In this document: piece after piece, positions 51,145 to 60,220 of the stretch
Layout: each line of letters starts with the position of its first letter
Numbering within the stretch: the first letter of the stretch is position 1
Source: Streptomyces violaceusniger Tu 4113
GTDB lineage: Bacteria; Actinomycetota; Actinomycetes; Streptomycetales; Streptomycetaceae
Direction of reading: 5' to 3'
Assembly (NCBI RefSeq): GCF_000147815.2
Contig: NC_015957.1
Location: forward strand, 3,472,001-3,536,000
Length of the DNA: 64,000 nucleotides
Translations under genes and position numbers: made by a program
The notes under the pieces: model-generated
Databases searched by the model: none
The model's input: the letters and a program-made list of their open reading frames with translations, nothing else
What the model was told of the DNA's origin: nothing

Positions 51145-51465
51145 ATGTACAACCTCGTCCTGCTGGCAGCCCGGCCCCCGGAGTGGACGCATGAACAGTT
51201 CATCACCTGGTGGCGCGGCGACCACGCGGAGCTGACCTACCGCCTGCCCGGGCTGCGCGCCTGGCGCCACACCGACATCGACACCGCTCTGGAGCCGCGT
51301 TCCGAGGGCTGGGACGGGATCTCCGTGCTCGGCTTCGACTCCCCGGAGGACCTGAGGAAGGCCCTCGCGAGCCCCGAGTGGGCCGAGGCCGTCGCCCAGG
51401 TCGGCGACATGAAGGGCCGCCGGATCGCGGTCATGGGACACGAGGCGGAGCTGTTCGCCGCCTGA
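51145..51465 (+). CDS. EthD-domain protein
   Basis: 106 residues, a dimeric ferredoxin-like barrel. MYNLVLLAARPPEWTHEQFI and WWRGDHAELTYRLPGLRAWR are the EthD signature (HAE). Members assist in ether, polyketide or acyl-CoA catabolism and some are lyases or isomerases. ATG 51145 with GGAG 8-11 bases upstream is preferred to GTG 51130. Confidence 0.82.
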   Translation: MYNLVLLAARPPEWTHEQFITWWRGDHAELTYRLPGLRAWRHTDIDTALEPRSEGWDGISVLGFDSPEDLRKALASPEWAEAVAQVGDMKGRRIAVMGHEAELFAA

Positions 51466-51555
51466 GGATGCCGGGCCGCCCGGCGCGGTCCAGCGGCAGG
51501 GCAAGCACCACAGAGTTCGGCAAACGGAGTTCGGCACAGCGCAACGAGGGGCAGG

Positions 51556-53061
51556 ATGCGACAGGTAGTGCGGGAGTTCCAGCAGAAGGCGGAAGAGGCC
51601 GACTTCATCGCCGTGATCGACGACACCGGCAGCCATACGGCCCGGCAACTGCTCGACGAGGCCGTACGGCTGGCCGGAGCGCTGTCCGCGGGCGAGCCCG
51701 ACGGCTCGGTCGGCACCGTCCTGGTCCAGGCGGACAACTCATGGCGCACCGTCGCCGCCACGCTCGCCGTGGGGCTGCGGGGCGGGGTCCTCGCGGTGGT
51801 CAATCGGCACACCACACCCGCCGAGTTCACCGCCGCATGGGAGGACATCCGCCCGGACGCCGTCGTCGCCGAGCCCTCGGCGATGGACGAGTGGGCGGTG
51901 CCCACCCGGCTGCCCGACCCGGCGCGGACCGTGCTCGACGGCTGGACCTGCCGGTCCGCACCCGACAAACGCGAGGTGTCGCGGTGGTCCGGCGGCGCCC
52001 TCATCGGCCTGACCTCCGGATCGACCGGGCGCCCCAAAGGCGTCGTCCAGTCCGAGCGGGCCCTGCGCTACGCCGCCACGAGCACCATCGACGTCAACGG
52101 CCTGGCGCCGGGCGACGCCATCGCCGCGATCGTTCCGCTGTCGTCCACGGCGGCGTACTGCTTCGGGGTCTATCTCTCCCTCGTGCTGCGCGGACCGCTC
52201 GTCCTGACCGGGAAGTGGGACCGGGCGGTCGCACTGCGGCGGATGGCCGAGGCCGGTGTCCGCTGGACCATGTGCGTACCGACCATGGCGCTGCAGATGG
52301 GCACCGAAGCGGCCGGTTCCGGCGTCCTCCGGGGCGTCCGGTCGATCACCGTCGGCGGCGGGCCCATGGACCGCGGAGCCCTGGCCCGGGCCGAACAGTC
52401 CCTGGCCACCAAGATCCTCCGCGTCTTCGGCATGTCCGAATGCCTCGGCCACACCACGCCGAGCCCCGACGACCCCGAGGAGATCCGGCTCGGCAGGGAC
52501 GGCCGCCCCTTCCCGGGGACGGACGTGCGCGCGCTCACCACCGACGGTCAGGCGGCCGGCCCGGGAGTGACCGGCCGGGCGCAGGTCCGCGGCCCGTCCC
52601 TCTTCCTCGGGTACGCCCGCGAGGGCAGGACCGATCCGCCGGCGCTGACGGAGGACGGCTACCTGCCCACCGGCGACCTGCTGATGGTCCATGAGGACGG
52701 CACCCTCACCATCATGGGCCGCGAGAAGGACATCATCATCCGCGGCGGCCGCAACATCGACATCACCGAGATCGAGCGCGCGGTCGCCAGCCATCCACGC
52801 GTGGCCAGAGCCTGTGTCGCGCCGGTCCCCGACGACGTCCTCGGCGAACGCGTGGCGCTGCTCGTCGTGGCCGAGGACGGCGGCGGTGTCGAGCTGGACG
52901 AGGTGACCGGCCATCTGGAGAGCGTCGGTCTGTCCAAGACCAAGTGGCCCGAGTACGTCTACGGTGTCGAGGAACTGCCCCAGACGAAGGTCGGCAAGCT
53001 CGACCGGGGCGGGGCCCGGGACCTGGCCATCAGGCTGCACACCCGCGAAGGAGGATCATGA
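51556..53061 (+). CDS. AMP-dependent acyl-CoA synthetase/ligase
   Basis: 501 residues, ANL superfamily. The P-loop is LIGLTSGSTGRPKGVVQSER, the adenine/acyl motifs GMSECLGHTTP and YLPTGDLLMVHEDG. The hinge is IIRGGRNIDITEIERAV and the catalytic Lys lies in LPQTKVGKLDRGG. It activates a carboxylic acid to its CoA ester and is the natural entry step for the island. The stop overlaps the hydrolase start by 4 bp. Confidence 0.92.
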   Translation: MRQVVREFQQKAEEADFIAVIDDTGSHTARQLLDEAVRLAGALSAGEPDGSVGTVLVQADNSWRTVAATLAVGLRGGVLAVVNRHTTPAEFTAAWEDIRPDAVVAEPSAMDEWAVPTRLPDPARTVLDGWTCRSAPDKREVSRWSGGALIGLTSGSTGRPKGVVQSERALRYAATSTIDVNGLAPGDAIAAIVPLSSTAAYCFGVYLSLVLRGPLVLTGKWDRAVALRRMAEAGVRWTMCVPTMALQMGTEAAGSGVLRGVRSITVGGGPMDRGALARAEQSLATKILRVFGMSECLGHTTPSPDDPEEIRLGRDGRPFPGTDVRALTTDGQAAGPGVTGRAQVRGPSLFLGYAREGRTDPPALTEDGYLPTGDLLMVHEDGTLTIMGREKDIIIRGGRNIDITEIERAVASHPRVARACVAPVPDDVLGERVALLVVAEDGGGVELDEVTGHLESVGLSKTKWPEYVYGVEELPQTKVGKLDRGGARDLAIRLHTREGGS

Positions 53062-54119
53062 CGGCACGGTTCGACCAGGCTCCCTGGGCGGAGGCCGGAA
53101 TCCAGACCGTACAGCCCGGGGTGCACCGCGTGCCGCTGCCACTTCCGGGCGACGGGCTGCGCGCCGTCAACGTCTACCTCCTGGAGGATCTGGCCGACGA
53201 CGGCATCGTCATGATCGACGGGGGCTGGGCGATCCCCGAGGCGCGCAAGGTGCTCGAGGACGCCCTGGCCGCCATCGACCGCGACCCAGGCGACATCAGC
53301 CACATCCTGGTCACCCACATCCACCGCGACCACTACACACAGGCGGTGGAACTGCGCCGGCTGCTGGGCTCGCGCGTCTACCTCGGCGCGGGGGAGCGGC
53401 CTGGCCTGGAGATGCTCGACCGGCTGCGCAGCGACCGGCCCGTGGGCTCACTGCGGACCCTGCGCGCGGCGGGGGCCGGGGACCTCGCCGACCGCATCGA
53501 GGCGCTGGACCACGGCGGCTACGACCCGAGTGTGTGGGAGGCACCCGACCGCTGGCTGGGTGCGGAGACCCTGCGCTTCGGCGAGCGCGAGCTGCGGGTC
53601 GTCCCCACCCCCGGACACACCAAGGGCCATGTGGTCTTCCTGGACGAAGAGCGGGGGCTGGTGTTCTCCGGGGACCACGTCCTGCCGCACATCACCCCGT
53701 CCATCGGCTTCGAGCTCGCCGAGCCCGGCGGCCGTCCGCTCGCCGACTACCTGGACTCGCTGCGGCTGATGACCCGCTACGCCGACGCCCGCCTGATGCC
53801 CGCACACGGGCCGGTGACCGACAGCACCCACACCCGGGTCGCCGAATTGCTCGCCCACCATGACGAACGGCTGGCCAGAAGCCTGGCGGCGCTGGGCGAG
53901 AACACACTCGACGCCCACGCGGTGGCGCGCGAGCTCGCCTGGACGCGCCGTGCCGTGCCGTTCGCGGAGTTGAGCGCCTTCAACCAGATGCTCGCGATCA
54001 ATGAGACGGCCGCACACCTGGATGTCCTGGTGCTGCGGGGGCAGGCGACGGTGGCATTCACCGACGGTGTGCATCAGTACACGCGGGCGGCGACCAACGG
54101 GTCGGCGCCGTCCTCATGA
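53058..54119 (+). CDS. Metallo-beta-lactamase-fold hydrolase
   Basis: 353 residues. THIHRDHY is the HxHxDH metal motif at about residue 93, with PTPGHTKGHVVFLD and the SGDH Asp-His as further ligands. The sequence resembles the SoxH/glyoxalase-II-like group that hydrolyses thioesters or lactones, not the resistance enzymes. As last gene of the ligase operon it may be an acyl-CoA or lactone hydrolase. GGAGG lies immediately before the start. Confidence 0.9.
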   Translation: MTARFDQAPWAEAGIQTVQPGVHRVPLPLPGDGLRAVNVYLLEDLADDGIVMIDGGWAIPEARKVLEDALAAIDRDPGDISHILVTHIHRDHYTQAVELRRLLGSRVYLGAGERPGLEMLDRLRSDRPVGSLRTLRAAGAGDLADRIEALDHGGYDPSVWEAPDRWLGAETLRFGERELRVVPTPGHTKGHVVFLDEERGLVFSGDHVLPHITPSIGFELAEPGGRPLADYLDSLRLMTRYADARLMPAHGPVTDSTHTRVAELLAHHDERLARSLAALGENTLDAHAVARELAWTRRAVPFAELSAFNQMLAINETAAHLDVLVLRGQATVAFTDGVHQYTRAATNGSAPSS

Positions 54120-54286
54120 ACCCGGCACCTGGCCCCGGTACGGCACTGAGTACCCTCTCGAGGCGCTGAGTGCCACGCCGGTGGCCAGTCGGTGGCCAGT
54201 CGTCCCCCAACGTCTTCTCGATCTTCTGCACCACGCGCCACAGAGGAGCTTTCCGCGGCGCGACGATGACGACCACATCGTCCTCC

Positions 54287-54650
54287 TCACTCCCCAGCGC
54301 GGGGGGCGGGCGCGGCGCCACTCTCCGTGGATTCGCGGGCACTGCCCCACGTCTGCCGGACGAATGCCAGCGACTGATCCACCGCCTTCGCGCCATCGCC
54401 GTGCCCCCCGCTTCGCAGCCAGGTCCGCAACCCGTTGTGGTGCGCGGCGACGATGGCCGCGGCCTGCACTTCGGCCCGCAGGGCTCCGTTCGGGTCTCCC
54501 GCATAGCGTTGCCGGAGGTAGTGGGCCAGGGTGCGCTGGCGGGTATGGATTCCGTCTTCGGCCTGCACCACTTCGCGCATGCGCACAACGCGGAGGTGGC
54601 GGGCGACACGCTGGGCGGGATGGACGCCCGCGGCATGGGCGCCGCGGGCG
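54287..54650 (-). pseudogene. Remnant of a TetR-family regulator
   Basis: The reverse-strand frame ending at 54287 reads HLRVVRMREVVQAEDGIHTR and YLRQRYAGDPNGALRAEVQA, then TWLRSGGHGDGAKAVDQSLA, as in the C-terminal helices of TetR proteins. No helix-turn-helix can be found upstream in any frame before the divergent gene starts, so the N-terminus is lost. Confidence 0.6.
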
Positions 54651-54718
54651 GGCGCTCCGCGACCGACGCCGCGAAGGACGAGACAAGGCACCGCTGAGGA
54701 GAAAGCGAGCGTTCGACG

Positions 54719-55720
54719 ATGTGGGCGTATGTGCCGGCCGCGCCAAGGCGGTTCGAGAAGGTCGATGTGCCCGCGCCGGAAGCCGGCGATCTGCGGGACG
54801 GGCAGGTGCTGCTGCGCACCCTCGCCGGTGGCATCTGCGGCAGTGACGCCCCGGATTTCCGCGGTCTGCGGGCACCGCTGACCGCGCGGGACAAGGGGCC
54901 CGGCGCTCCCGCTCTCCCGGGCTTCCCGATGCATGAAGTGGTCGGAGAGGTGCTGGCCTCGAAAGACGCCTCCCTCGCGCCCGGCGCCCGGGTCGTCGGA
55001 TGGGCGGACTCCGCCAACGCGATCGCCGAATACGTGGTCACAGCGGGCGGCGGGCTGGCGGAGTACGACACGGCGCCGGAACCGGCCATCGCGGTCCTGC
55101 TGCAGCCCCTGGCCTGCGTCCTGTCCGCCGTCGACCGGCTGGGCCCCCTGGACGGCGCCGATGTGGCCGTCCTCGGCCAGGGGCCGATCGGCATCCTGTT
55201 CAGCCACGTCATCAAGGAGCGCGGGGCGCGGCGGGTCACCGGGGTGGATGTCGTCGACCGCGCCGACCACGCCGCCCTGTTCGGAGTGGACGAGGCCGTG
55301 CACGGCGCCACCGGGCGCTGGGCCGCGCAACTGGCCGACGACCGGCGGCCGGGCGTGATCGTGGAGGCGATCGCCACCAGACCGCGACGCTCGGCGACGC
55401 GATCGACGCCGTGGCGCCGTCCGGCCTGATCCACTACTTCGGCATCCCCGAAGAACACCCGTACGCACTGGACATGTGGAAGTTCCTGCGCAAGCACCTG
55501 ACGCTGCAGGCCGGTACGACACTGGAGCGGCGCCGCCACCTCCAGGCGGCCGGTCGGTACCTGGCAGCCCATCGCCCCCTGGCGGAACGCTATGTGACAC
55601 ACACCTACGAGGTCGGCGACATCCAGGCCTGCGCCTTGAGGTGACCGTCGTCCTATGGTTGTCCGATGCGCGCACACCGTATAGACCGCCCGGCCGATCT
55701 CGACGTGGTCCGTGAGTCCT
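54719..55720 (+). pseudogene. Zinc-type alcohol/sugar dehydrogenase with frameshifts
   Basis: An intact ATG start and GGAG site lead into LRTLAGGICGSDAPDFRGLR (zinc Cys) and VAVLGQGPIGILFSHVIKER (cofactor loop). One base is missing near 55372: the frame changes and the match continues as HQTATLGDAIDAVAPSGLIH and YFGIPEEHPYALDMWKFLRK. A second single-base loss near 55638 breaks the last strand (EVGDIQA then EVTVV in another frame). The C-terminus runs into the methyltransferase start region. Probably non-functional. Confidence 0.85.
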
Positions 55721-56334
55721 ATGATCGGGTGGCCGACAACTACGCCCACATGGTGGCGACGACGGGAGTCGGCGACATCCGTCGCCATCCCTGGCTCAAG
55801 GCGTCCATCGACGTCTTCGCCGACACCGTGGGCGACCTCGGGCCCGTCCTCGACGTCGGCTGCGGACCCGGAATGGTGACCGCCTACCTCGCCGAACGCG
55901 GACTCGACGTGTCCGGAGTCGACCTCTCACCCCGCATGATCGAAAACGCGCGCCGTCTTCATCCGCAATGCCGCTTCAGCGTCTCCTCCGCCACCGACCT
56001 CCACCTTGAGGAAGCGTCGCTCGGCGGCGTACTCGGGTGGTGGTCGCTGTTCACCCTCCCTCGCGACGTCCTTCCCCAGGTCCTCGCCCTGTTCGCGCGC
56101 GCCCTGAAGCCTGGCGGACACTTCATCACCGGGACACACGTCGGCGACGAGGACGTGGCGCGCACCGAGGCCTACGGAGGTGTGCCCGTTCGCTGGACGA
56201 CACACAAATGGCGGCCGGAACAACTCGTGGACCTGATCGAGCAGGCCGGCCTGCACCCGGTCGCCGAGCTTCGGTTCCCCGCGGCTGAGCACACCGGGCC
56301 GAGCGTGGTCGTCATGGCCGAGCGCCCCGCCTGA
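55666..56334 (+). CDS. Class I SAM-dependent methyltransferase
   Basis: 222 residues. PVLDVGCGPGMVTAYLAERG is motif I, VSGVDLSPRMIENARRLHPQ motif II, and a GGVLGWWSLFTLPRDVLPQV segment follows. Substrate is not evident. Start ATG 55666 lies within the decayed end of the dehydrogenase gene upstream. A hairpin that includes its stop codon ends the unit. Confidence 0.88.
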   Translation: MRAHRIDRPADLDVVRESYDRVADNYAHMVATTGVGDIRRHPWLKASIDVFADTVGDLGPVLDVGCGPGMVTAYLAERGLDVSGVDLSPRMIENARRLHPQCRFSVSSATDLHLEEASLGGVLGWWSLFTLPRDVLPQVLALFARALKPGGHFITGTHVGDEDVARTEAYGGVPVRWTTHKWRPEQLVDLIEQAGLHPVAELRFPAAEHTGPSVVVMAERPA

Positions 56335-56358
56335 GGACCGGCCGCGCCCGGTCCTCAG
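56331..56358. terminator. Bidirectional terminator hairpin
   Basis: Eleven-base perfect arms (56331-56341, 56348-56358) with a 6-base loop. It overlaps the methyltransferase stop codon and lies between convergent genes. Confidence 0.75.
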
Positions 56359-56364
56359 GCCCGG

Positions 56365-57339
56365 TCACCCGGCGGGCCGGGCCCACGAGCCGGCCGTGAG
56401 GAATTCGATGAGCGCGGCGTTCACCTCTGCCGGGCGTTCCTGCTGTGTCCAGTGTCCGCAGCCCGCCAGTTCGAGGGGCGCGCGTCGCAGGTTGGGCATC
56501 AGATCGGGCAGGCGCGCGATGAGTTCGGGCGCGCCGGGGAAAGCGGGAACGGGGTCGCGGTCGCCGTAGATGTACAGGGCGGGCGGGGTGACGACGGCGT
56601 CGTGCCAGGGCGCGGTCAGTTCCCAGTTGCGGTCGAGGTTGCGGTACCAGTTGAGGGCTCCGGTGAAGCCCTTGGAGAAGCTCTCGGTGAGCGCGTCGAG
56701 GTCCTCCTCGGTGAACCATTCCGGCAGTACGTCGGGGTCCGTCATGGTGGCGAGCCAGCCCTGCTCCGGGGCGACGAGCGGCTGCTCTCCCGTGTCGGGA
56801 GCGTCGCCGGAAATCGAGTAGAAGATTTTCCGCAACGCGGTGCGGGTGTCCCTCGCGAGCTCGGCGTCGGCGACACCGGGGCGGTTGAAGTAGTTCCAGT
56901 AGAAGCGGCCACCGAACCTTTTCTCCATGGCGGCCAGCGGAGGCTGCGCGCCGCGGAAGGGGGGTGGCACGCTCAGACCGGCCACCCCGAGCACCATGTC
57001 CGGCCGCAGCAGCGCGGTGTTCCAGGCGACCGGCGCGCCCCAGTCGTGCCCGACGACGTACGCCTTGTCCTCGCCCAGTGCCCGGATCAGACCGACGACG
57101 TCCCCGACCAGATGGAGGATGCTGTACGCGTCGACGTCGTCGGGATGGTCGCTGCGCCCGTATCCCCGCTGGTCGGGGGCGACCACTCGGAAGCCCGCCT
57201 CGACCAGGGGACCGAACTGGTGGTGCCAGGAGTGCCATGACTCGGGGAAGCCGTGCAGGAGCACGACCAGGGGGCCTTCGCCCTCCTCGGCGATGTGCAG
57301 CCGAATCCCGTTCGTGTCGACCATTCGATGCTCAACCAT
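56365..57339 (-). CDS. Epoxide hydrolase-type alpha/beta hydrolase
   Basis: 324 residues. HGFPESWHSWHHQFGPLVEA is the oxyanion motif, and the nucleophile Asp is in VVGHDWGAPVAWNTA. The acid is in the IYGDRDPV segment and the His in GCGHWTQQERPAEVNAAL. The Asp nucleophile and GHDWG motif fit soluble epoxide hydrolases, which open epoxides to diols. ATG 57339 is chosen for the MVEHRMVDTNGIRLHIAE start; ATG 57360 is an alternative. Stands alone. Confidence 0.87.
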   Translation of the reverse strand: MVEHRMVDTNGIRLHIAEEGEGPLVVLLHGFPESWHSWHHQFGPLVEAGFRVVAPDQRGYGRSDHPDDVDAYSILHLVGDVVGLIRALGEDKAYVVGHDWGAPVAWNTALLRPDMVLGVAGLSVPPPFRGAQPPLAAMEKRFGGRFYWNYFNRPGVADAELARDTRTALRKIFYSISGDAPDTGEQPLVAPEQGWLATMTDPDVLPEWFTEEDLDALTESFSKGFTGALNWYRNLDRNWELTAPWHDAVVTPPALYIYGDRDPVPAFPGAPELIARLPDLMPNLRRAPLELAGCGHWTQQERPAEVNAALIEFLTAGSWARPAG

Positions 57340-57562
57340 GTACACGAGCGTACGCGCCATGATCGTCGGCGACCGCTCGCCATCGACACGGGTCGGCCGC
57401 GCCCGCAAGTGCGAGGCAAAAGCCTTCTTTCCCACGGCATGAGCTGGCCCAATGGCCAACCAGGCTGGCAAATGCATGTGCCCCGGACGCGGGTTCGGGT
57501 ACGGTCATCCGGGAGGCGGCAGCCCGGGTGGACGGCGGCTGCCCCGGGATGAGTGGAGCCTG

Positions 57563-58861
57563 ATGAGTCCGGCGCAGGTCGCGGGTGTCCTGGTCGTGGA
57601 GCACATGCCGCACGAGGGCCCGTACGCCCTGGGTACGGCGCTGGCGGCGGCCGGACTGCCGGTGCGGGTGTGCCGGACGTGGGCGGGGGACGCGGTGCCG
57701 GACACGCTGGCCGATGTGGTCGCCCTGGTGGTGATGGGCGGGCCGATGGCGGCGTACGAAGACTTTCCCAGCCGTACGCGGGAGTTGGCGCTGTTGCGCG
57801 CCGCGCTCGATGCCGAGGTGCCGGTGCTCGGCGTGTGTCTGGGTGCCCAGTTGCTGGCCGTGGCGGCGGGCGGTACGGCCCGCGCCGGTACCGATGGCCT
57901 GCAGGTCGGCTGGAGCGAGGTACGGCTGTCTCCGGCCGTGCACACCGACCCGCTCTTCACCGGCGTGCCCGAGCGGCTCCGCGTCCTGCAGTGGCATGGC
58001 GACACCATGGACCTGCCGTCCGGGGCCACCCTGCTGGCCTCCTGCGACCGCTATCCGGTCCAGGCGTTCCGGATCGGCGGCTCGGCCTGGGGTCTGCAGT
58101 TCCACCTGGAAGTGGACGCGCCGGCGGTCGGCGCCTTCGCCGTGGCGTTCCCGGACGAAGCGGCCATCGCACCGGCCCTCGTCGAGTCCGCCCCCGTTGA
58201 GCTGGCCGCACTGGCACCACACCGTGACGGTGTGTTCGCGCGCTTCGCCGCCCTTGTCGCGGAGCGGGCGGCGGTGACCGCGACCCGTACCTTCTTCACA
58301 CCCCGCGCCGCCGTCTGGGAAGAGCGCTTCACCGCCCAAGGCCCGGTCTACGCGGCGGCCGTCTCCCGGATGGGGCTGCGTCCGGGGCAGCGCGCGCTGG
58401 ACGTGGGCTGCGGCAGCGGCCGGGCGCTGCCCGCACTGCGTGCCGACGTCGGCGAGGAGGGTGTCGTGCTCGGCGTGGACATCACCCCGGCGATGCTCAC
58501 GGCCACCGCGAAGGAAGGCCGCGCCGGCCTCGCCCGGCTGTTGCTGGCCGACGCCTGCCGTCTGCCGCTGTCGGCCGGGGCGGTGGACGGCATCTTCAGC
58601 GCGGGCCTGGTCAACCACGTGCCCGATCCGGTGGCGGCCCTGCACGAGTGGGCCAGGGTGACCGCCCCCGGCGGTGTCCTGCTGCTCTTCCACCCCTCCG
58701 GCCGCGCCGAACGCGCCGCCCGCCACGGCCGTCCCCTCGACCCGGACGACCCGCTGGCCGAGGAGAACCTGCGCCCCGCCCTCAACGCGGCGGGCTGGGC
58801 GCCCACTTGCTACGAGGACGCGCCCCGGCACTTCCTGGCCCGCGCCGTGCGCATCGGCTGA
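57563..58861 (+). CDS. Class I glutamine amidotransferase fused to SAM methyltransferase
   Basis: 432 residues. Residues 1-235 are a GATase1 domain of the GMP-synthase/GuaA-like stand-alone type. VVMGGPMAAYEDFPSRTREL is the oxyanion loop, the nucleophile Cys is in LGVCLGAQLLAVAAGG and the His-Glu pair in GLQFHLEVDAP. After a linker that includes FTPRAAVWEERF, residues 285-432 form a class I methyltransferase (RALDVGCGSGRALPALR, VLGVDITPAMLTATA). ATG 57563 has GGAG 6 bases upstream. Each domain looks catalytically intact. No partner gene is adjacent. Confidence 0.86.
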   Translation: MSPAQVAGVLVVEHMPHEGPYALGTALAAAGLPVRVCRTWAGDAVPDTLADVVALVVMGGPMAAYEDFPSRTRELALLRAALDAEVPVLGVCLGAQLLAVAAGGTARAGTDGLQVGWSEVRLSPAVHTDPLFTGVPERLRVLQWHGDTMDLPSGATLLASCDRYPVQAFRIGGSAWGLQFHLEVDAPAVGAFAVAFPDEAAIAPALVESAPVELAALAPHRDGVFARFAALVAERAAVTATRTFFTPRAAVWEERFTAQGPVYAAAVSRMGLRPGQRALDVGCGSGRALPALRADVGEEGVVLGVDITPAMLTATAKEGRAGLARLLLADACRLPLSAGAVDGIFSAGLVNHVPDPVAALHEWARVTAPGGVLLLFHPSGRAERAARHGRPLDPDDPLAEENLRPALNAAGWAPTCYEDAPRHFLARAVRIG

Positions 58862-59178
58862 CGGCCCGGACCCGCCGCGCCCCAGAGCTTCCAGATACTC
58901 GTTGATGTCCTCGAGCCGGCATTGGTGACGTCGTGTCCTCCTGATCGAGGAGAATCGGACGATGCTCATCACCGAAGACCGAGTCCTGGTGGACACGGAC
59001 ACCAGGAGTAGGTCCCGCCCCACGGCCAACGCCTGCGTACCGTCCGGGTGTCCCCGGACAGCATGGTCCTTCGGTTCCGGGGATGAGCCGGGTACTGGTT
59101 GAGCCACGCGGGTGCGCTGATGCTTCTTCCCGCAGGCCGGACCGCCTGCGATGAAGCGCATCACCTTCGGAGGCGATC
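58862..59178. other. 317-bp intergenic region
   Basis: No supported gene. A 46-codon reading frame at 58962-59102 (+) has a GAGGAG site but an amino-acid composition unlike a folded protein. No clear hairpin or operator is seen. Confidence 0.6.
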
Positions 59179-60147
59179 ATGCCGAAACACCTTGTCTTCC
59201 ACCTGGCGGTGACCACGGCCGGCGCCGTGATCGGACTGACCGCGGTCTCGTCAACAGCGGAAGCGGCCGCGCCACCCCTGACGCACCCGCGGATCGTTGC
59301 CCACTTCGACCGTCCGGCCGGGCAGGTGGCGGAGAGCGTCATCGTGCGGCCGAACGGGTCGGCGGATGTCGGCCTCATCCTGTCGCGGCAGGTGGCTCAC
59401 GTCACGCTCGGCGGACGTGTTGAGGTAGTGGCGACCATGCCTCTCCCCGCGGATGGGGGCGTGAACACCCCTGGCACCGGATCCGCCGCGGTGACGGGGA
59501 TCGAACGAACGGGAGACGGAACTCTCTACTTCCTGTATTCGGCAGGGGACGAATACCTCACCGGTCTATGGAAACTGCGCCCGGGAGGCAAGCCGGAGCG
59601 CGTCGCCGCTCTGCCGGCGGCGAGCTTCCTCAACGGACTTGCCAGGGACGACCGTACGGGGAACTTCTACATCACCGACTCCACACAGGGCGGAGTGTGG
59701 CAGGTCGGATCGCACGGCGGAACCGCCAAGCTCTGGGCCGCGGGAGAGGATCTCGCCCCGACGCACTTCTTCGGCGCCAACGGCGTGAAGGTGCACGACG
59801 GAGCCGTCTGGATCTCCAACATCGATCGAGGAACAATCCTTCGGATACCGCTGACAGACACGGGAACCGCTGGTCCGCATCAGGTCATGGCAGCCGGACT
59901 CGACAGCGTCGATGATTTCGCCTTCACCGGCCGCGGTGATCAGCTCCTGGCCGCACTCAATGTCCCGAGCGAACTGGTCCTCATCACTCCGGGCAAGGCC
60001 GACCGTACCGTCCTCGATGAGAGCGATGGTCTGCAGAACACCACATCGGTGGCGGTCGACGGCGACACGGTCTACGTCGCCAGCGGTGCGCTCACCACAG
60101 GCGGGGATGCGAATCTGCTGACGGCCCATCTCGGTCACCACGACTAA
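59179..60147 (+). CDS. Secreted beta-propeller protein (SMP-30/NHL-like)
   Basis: 322 residues. An N-terminal signal peptide ends around AEAAAPP (residue 30). Repeated propeller-blade patterns follow: GTLYFLYSAGDEYLTGLWKL, GNFYITDSTQGGVWQVGSHG, GAVWISNIDRGTILRIPL and GDTVYVASGAL, as in SMP-30/gluconolactonase-type or NHL propellers. No lactonase metal site can be named. Secretion and fold suggest ligand binding or a lactonase role. ATG 59179 has GGAGG 7-11 bases upstream. Confidence 0.78.
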   Translation: MPKHLVFHLAVTTAGAVIGLTAVSSTAEAAAPPLTHPRIVAHFDRPAGQVAESVIVRPNGSADVGLILSRQVAHVTLGGRVEVVATMPLPADGGVNTPGTGSAAVTGIERTGDGTLYFLYSAGDEYLTGLWKLRPGGKPERVAALPAASFLNGLARDDRTGNFYITDSTQGGVWQVGSHGGTAKLWAAGEDLAPTHFFGANGVKVHDGAVWISNIDRGTILRIPLTDTGTAGPHQVMAAGLDSVDDFAFTGRGDQLLAALNVPSELVLITPGKADRTVLDESDGLQNTTSVAVDGDTVYVASGALTTGGDANLLTAHLGHHD

Positions 60148-60220
60148 GGTGACCGCGGCCGCTTTATCCCAGGAACGGCAGTACCATGCTACCGACCGCA
60201 GGGTCGGCAACAATGGCAAC

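Noticed and set aside
53058..54119. Metallo-beta-lactamase resistance gene
   Set aside because: The protein has no signal peptide, is 353 residues long and ends a CoA-ligase operon. Thioester or lactone hydrolysis is more likely.
58962..59102. 46-codon small ORF with GAGGAG site
   Set aside because: Composition is Ser/Thr/Arg-rich without any secondary-structure pattern and no neighbour suggests a role; a chance frame is as likely.
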